Source: Winogradskyella sp. UBA3174
GTDB lineage: Bacteria; Bacteroidota; Bacteroidia; Flavobacteriales; Flavobacteriaceae
Assembly: GCF_002364335.1 (NCBI RefSeq)
Contig: NZ_DEXW01000080.1
Location: forward strand, 70,587-134,586
Direction of reading: 5' to 3'
Length of the DNA stretch: 64,000 nucleotides
The notes beneath the pieces were generated by a model. That model was not told where the DNA came from. It made no database searches and worked only from the letters and a program-made list of their open reading frames with translations. This document shows positions 60,854 through 64,000 of this stretch, piece by piece (within the stretch, counting starts at the first letter, position 1; the number at the start of each line of letters is the position of its first letter). Made by a program: the position numbers and the translations under genes.

Positions 60854-61405
60854 TTAGAGTCGTTTTTTTATAGCTTCTAAAACAAATGTATAGTAAGACG
60901 AGTTTGTAGCTATAAAATGATTGTTAGTTTTACTATTTTTGAGAAGGTCTTTAAACAGATCAATCGAAACCAATTTTAAGGCTTCAACTTCATCTTCTTG
61001 AGGAATAAGTTGGTTTAATTGAGTGTTTAACTCAGCTATATAGATTTGATGAAATTCATTATCTTGAATAGTATCATCTTTATAAGAAGACTCGTATAAT
61101 CTTATACCTATTTTCTGCAGGCTTTTAGGCTGTAATTGCAGTCCAATTTCTTCTTCCGTTTCTCTTAATGCAGCTTCAATAAATGTTTCACCAGTATCTA
61201 TATGACCTGCTACAGAGACATCCCAAAGTAATGGGTAGATGAGCTTTTTGTGAGAGCGTTGTTGTAAAAGAATATCGCCACCAGTTGTGTAAAGCCATAA
61301 ATGAATGGTGTTATGGTACCAACCGTTTTTATGAGCTTCGGATTTTAAAGCACTTTTACCTGTTGGCTCTCCTTTTGAGGTGACAATGTCTATATATTCA
61401 TCCAT
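60854..61405 (-). CDS. NUDIX hydrolase (isopentenyl-diphosphate isomerase-like)
   Basis: 183 aa from the ATG at 61405. An upstream in-frame extension to 61453 would read through a long hairpin and is rejected. NUDIX box GHIDTGETFIEAALRETEEEIG fits Gx5Ex7REUxEExGU (split: GHIDTGETF, REUTEEEIG-type). The preceding DVSVAGH and NTIHLWLY segments resemble the IDI/YfcD subgroup, which hydrolyses or isomerises diphosphates. A 17-bp hairpin ends eight bases before the start codon. Operon with PrsW. Confidence 0.85.
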   Translation of the reverse strand: MDEYIDIVTSKGEPTGKSALKSEAHKNGWYHNTIHLWLYTTGGDILLQQRSHKKLIYPLLWDVSVAGHIDTGETFIEAALRETEEEIGLQLQPKSLQKIGIRLYESSYKDDTIQDNEFHQIYIAELNTQLNQLIPQEDEVEALKLVSIDLFKDLLKNSKTNNHFIATNSSYYTFVLEAIKKRL

Positions 61406-61413
61406 AAAATAAA

Positions 61414-61470
61414 TAAACCTGCTAGATTTTAAACTCAAACGAATTGAGTACAAAAAATCTAACAGGTTTA
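61414..61470 (-). terminator. long hairpin directly upstream of the NUDIX start (terminator or regulatory structure)
   Basis: Outer arms of 17 bases (61414-61430 and 61454-61470) pair with one C-A mismatch; inside, ACTCAA / TTGAGT forms a further 6 bp. On the minus strand the second arm is followed by TTTATTTATTTT and then the NUDIX ATG. It can terminate the upstream M42 transcript, but sits so close to the start codon that it may also control the NUDIX gene. Confidence 0.75.
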
Positions 61471-61477
61471 ATAAAGA

Positions 61478-62566
61478 TTATTTAAAGTAACTAAATGTTT
61501 CTCCGTCTTCTATTTTTAATAACGTTTCATAAATTAATTTAATAACGTTCTCAACATCATCTTTGTGAACCATTTCTACAGTAGTATGCATATAACGAAG
61601 CGGTAAAGAAATCAATGCAGAAGCAACACCACCATTACTGTAAGCAAAGGCATCTGTGTCAGTTCCTGTTGCTCTAGAAAGTGCAGCACGTTGAAAAGGG
61701 ATTTTCTTCTCGTCTGCAGTATCTGTAATTAAGTCTCTTAATTTTTGTTGTACGGCTGGTGCGTAAGCTATAACTGGTCCTTTTCCGATTTCTGCTAAAC
61801 CTTGTTTTTTAGGATCAATCATCGGAGTTGTCGTATCGTGTGTGACATCTGTAACAATCGCAACGTTTGGCTTAATGGTTTGCGTAATCATTTCTGCACC
61901 TCGCAGTCCGATTTCTTCTTGTACAGAATTTGTAATGTATAAACCAAATGGTAATTTCTTTTTATTTTCATGAAGTAAACGTGCCACTTCAGCAATCATA
62001 AAACCACCCATTCTATTATCTAATGCACGACAAACAAACTTATCTCCATTAAGAATATGGAATTCATCAGGATAAGTAATAACGCACCCTACATGGATTC
62101 CCATTTTGTCAACTTCAGCTTTATCTTTAGCACCAACATCTATACAGATATTATCTGGCTTCGGAGCTTCTTCCTTCACTTTACTTCTGGTATGTATTGC
62201 AGGCCACCCAAAAACACCTTTAACAATACCTTTTTTAGTGTGAATATTTACGATTTTACTTGGTGCAATTTGGTGATCACTTCCACCATTTCTAATCACA
62301 TAGAGTAATCCATTATCAGATATATAATTAACGTACCAAGAAATTTCATCAGCATGTCCCTCTATAACGACTTTAAATTTTGCTTTAGGATTAATTACAG
62401 CAACCGCAGTACCATAAGTATCGGTAATAAACTCATCTGCATACGGTTTTAGATAATCCATCCAGATTTTTTGTCCTTCCCATTCGTAGCCTGTAGGTGA
62501 TGCATTGTTTAAATATTTTTCTAAAAAGTCCATTGACTTTTTAGTTAGTAACTGCTTTTTAGCCAT
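61478..62566 (-). CDS. M42 family metallopeptidase (glutamyl aminopeptidase-like)
   Basis: 362 aa, family length. Metal ligands and catalytic residues: GHADEISW (first His), DNRMGG (bridging Asp near 188), EEIGLRGAE (catalytic Glu and zinc Glu), DVTHDT, and a final MHTTVEMVHKDD. These form tetrahedral (TET) aminopeptidase shells of 12 subunits in the cytoplasm. Its transcript probably ends at the hairpin 61414-61470. Confidence 0.93.
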   Translation of the reverse strand: MAKKQLLTKKSMDFLEKYLNNASPTGYEWEGQKIWMDYLKPYADEFITDTYGTAVAVINPKAKFKVVIEGHADEISWYVNYISDNGLLYVIRNGGSDHQIAPSKIVNIHTKKGIVKGVFGWPAIHTRSKVKEEAPKPDNICIDVGAKDKAEVDKMGIHVGCVITYPDEFHILNGDKFVCRALDNRMGGFMIAEVARLLHENKKKLPFGLYITNSVQEEIGLRGAEMITQTIKPNVAIVTDVTHDTTTPMIDPKKQGLAEIGKGPVIAYAPAVQQKLRDLITDTADEKKIPFQRAALSRATGTDTDAFAYSNGGVASALISLPLRYMHTTVEMVHKDDVENVIKLIYETLLKIEDGETFSYFK

Positions 62567-62634
62567 GTGTGTAAAATTTTCATTAAAAATAATAATATTA
62601 ATATGAATTTAAGGGTAATGGTAGTATAAATTCT

Positions 62635-62642
62635 TAATTTTG
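62635..62642 (+). promoter_or_regulatory. -7 promoter box TAATTTTG of the DUF4294 gene
   Basis: TAnnTTTG match 50 bases before the ATG at 62693; no -33 TTG at standard spacing, and chance occurrence in AT-rich DNA is possible. Confidence 0.45.
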
Positions 62643-62692
62643 AATGTTACTTAAATCGCAATATTGGAACGGTTTTGGTAGTAAAAACAATA

Positions 62693-63388
62693 ATGAAATA
62701 TACTTATTACTTAGCGTTATTATTTTCTGCATTTGTTTATGCACAAGAAGATCCTGTAAAACAGGACACAACTCAGTTACATTATTTATATATTGAAGGG
62801 GATTCAATACCTGTCACTACCATTGAATTAGAAGAAGTTCTTATGCTTCCAAATTTGAAATTTGACGATAGAGATGCTAGAATACGATATATAATCTTAA
62901 GGCGAAAAACACTTAAAGTGTATCCTTATGCTAGACTTGCTGCAGAACGATTAGAAGCTTTGCAGAAACGTTTAAACTCATTAGAACGTAAAAGGGATAA
63001 GAAGCGTTATGCTAAAGTGATTCAGAGATATATCGAAGATGAATTTTCTTCGGAATTAAAAAAATTAACTAAAACAGAAGGGCAAATTTTAGTAAAACTG
63101 ATTCATAGACAAACAGGAAAAACAACATTTGAGTTAATTAAAGAATTACGAAATGGTTGGCGCGCCTTTTGGTTTAATAGCACAGCAAAATTATTTAATA
63201 TATCGCTCAAAAAAGAATTCAGTCCAATAGATGAGAAAGAAGATTATTTGATTGAGGATATTTTACAGCGTGCATTTCAAAATTTACAAATAGATCGTCA
63301 GAAGCCAGCTTTTGATATCGACTTTTACGCTTGCGTTAATAAATGGTCAAAACCAAAATCGAAAATCACATCTAAAATCAAAGGTTAA
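62693..63388 (+). CDS. DUF4294 domain secreted protein
   Basis: 231 aa from the ATG at 62693 (upstream in-frame TTG at 62675 rejected: it adds residues before a normal signal peptide, MKYTYYLALLFSAFVYAQ). Residues about 50-210 fit DUF4294, which has the YPYARLAAERLEAL helix and the KTTFELIKELRNGWRAFWF segment. The family is common and conserved in Bacteroidota, exported, function unknown. The ATG of the haemolysin III gene follows the stop without a gap, so both are in one operon. Confidence 0.87.
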   Translation: MKYTYYLALLFSAFVYAQEDPVKQDTTQLHYLYIEGDSIPVTTIELEEVLMLPNLKFDDRDARIRYIILRRKTLKVYPYARLAAERLEALQKRLNSLERKRDKKRYAKVIQRYIEDEFSSELKKLTKTEGQILVKLIHRQTGKTTFELIKELRNGWRAFWFNSTAKLFNISLKKEFSPIDEKEDYLIEDILQRAFQNLQIDRQKPAFDIDFYACVNKWSKPKSKITSKIKG

Positions 63389-64000
63389 ATGCGTATTCAA
63401 ACCAAATTCGAAGAACAACTAAATGCATGGACACACGGCATAGGTGCCGCTTTAGGAATAGCTGCGTTAGTGTTACTTATTACAAATATAGATAACTCTA
63501 AACCTTGGAGTTTGTTTAGTGTTATAGTTTATGGGATTTCTATTATTGTATTATTCTTAGCATCTACATTTTACCATGCCGTAAAAGGAGAGAAGCGGAA
63601 GCACTATTTTAGAATAGTTGATCACATTAGTATTTACTTCTTAATAGCAGGAACGTACACACCAGTTTTATTAATTGTATTAGCAGATAGTTTCGGCTGG
63701 CCTTTATTTTGGACGGTCTGGGGAATTGCTGCTTTTGGTGTAATTCTAAAACTCTTCTTTACTGGTAAGTTTGAAATCTTTTCGACCCTTTTATATTTAG
63801 TAATGGGTTGGTTAATTGTATTTGACTTTTCTAATCTTTCCGAAGCTATTGGGTCAGATGGTATTTTATGGCTATTTGCAGGTGGCTTATCCTATACGGT
63901 TGGTATTATTTTCTATGCAGTGCAAAAAATACCTTATAATCATGTAATTTGGCACCTATTTGTTTTAAGTGGTGCTGTTTGCCACTTTTTTATGATATTT
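63389..64000 (+). CDS. haemolysin III family (TrhA/YqfA) membrane protein, cut by right window edge
   Basis: 204 codons from ATG at 63389, immediately after the DUF4294 stop, open to the window edge. Seven-helix membrane protein of the PAQR-like haemolysin III family: EEQLNAWTHGIGAALG near the N-terminus, STFYHAV, DHISIYFLIAGTYTP, and the C-terminal HxxxH-like WHLFVLSGAVCHFFMI. The three His near HGIG, FYH and WHLF...CHF are the conserved putative zinc ligands. It likely regulates membrane-energy or lipid homeostasis; true haemolysis is doubtful. Confidence 0.9.
   Translation, partial: MRIQTKFEEQLNAWTHGIGAALGIAALVLLITNIDNSKPWSLFSVIVYGISIIVLFLASTFYHAVKGEKRKHYFRIVDHISIYFLIAGTYTPVLLIVLADSFGWPLFWTVWGIAAFGVILKLFFTGKFEIFSTLLYLVMGWLIVFDFSNLSEAIGSDGILWLFAGGLSYTVGIIFYAVQKIPYNHVIWHLFVLSGAVCHFFMIF

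Noticed and set aside
1..64000. CRISPR array, phage or insertion-sequence transposase
   Set aside because: No regularly spaced repeats, integrase, capsid or transposase motifs were found in any frame I read; only small palindromic repeats are present.

Overview
This AT-rich window comes from a bacterium of the Bacteroidota, almost certainly a marine-type Flavobacteriaceae. The evidence is a glycoside hydrolase family 16 enzyme with a C-terminal type IX secretion sorting domain, a fused CcsBA cytochrome c maturation protein, BshB1 of bacillithiol synthesis, DUF4294 and DUF3108 proteins, an extended LptF-type permease, and repeated copies of the Bacteroidota -7 promoter box TAnnTTTG (one tRNA copy has an ideal TTTG-N19-TATATTTG). 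I see no phage, plasmid, CRISPR array or intact insertion sequence. Most of the window is a chromosomal core with a few accessory or decaying islands.

Layout. 1-1.8 kb: UbiA-type prenyltransferase (cut by the edge), KdsC-like phosphatase and a DUF2520 protein, all minus. 1.8-9.6 kb: plus-strand genes for truncated haemoglobin, MscL, CcsBA, five small membrane proteins (two are only 62 and 36 aa), a trans-sulfuration enzyme and BshB1. 9.6-14.0 kb: tRNA-His, two tandem M28 peptidase lipoproteins, a small membrane protein, a DUF3108 protein and tRNA-Ser(UGA). 14.3-20.5 kb: a minus-strand molybdenum-hydroxylase island (IorB-like and IorA-like subunits, a THEP1-like NTPase, an unassigned polytopic membrane protein, a MocA-like nucleotidyltransferase, XdhC). 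20.6-24.2 kb: nitroreductase, a DegT-family aminotransferase resembling KdnA, and the secreted GH16 enzyme. 24.2-30.4 kb: RibB with a degenerate RibA domain, LptF-type permease, LolA-like carrier, FtsK. 30.5-32.2 kb: a decayed VanY carboxypeptidase, diacylglycerol kinase, Tpx. 32.5-41.6 kb: membrane protein, PheT, TlpA-like lipoprotein, DUF6671 protein, RecG, universal stress protein. 41.8-53.7 kb: M1 aminopeptidase, patatin, a GltB-like flavoprotein, M20 amidohydrolase, UvrD/Rep helicase, a secreted hypothetical, TsaC, a Bcr/CflA transporter, DinB. 53.7-64 kb: ABC exporter, a second decayed gene, GNAT, a three-gene acyl-CoA carboxylase operon, PrsW, NUDIX, M42 peptidase, DUF4294 protein, and a haemolysin III protein cut by the right edge.

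Functional links. LolA-like, LptF-like and FtsK form an envelope/division block. The molybdenum island holds a periplasmic-type oxidoreductase (Tat signal on the large subunit) with dedicated maturation factors and two uncharacterised partners; it is the best candidate for an undescribed system. The M28 pair is a tandem duplication in which one copy lost the PA domain and a predicted zinc ligand. Two broken genes not obvious as open frames were reconstructed by hand (a VanY-type peptidase and a small secreted protein). Several N-termini were moved to internal ATGs, in four cases because the apparent TTG start lies inside the -7 promoter box.
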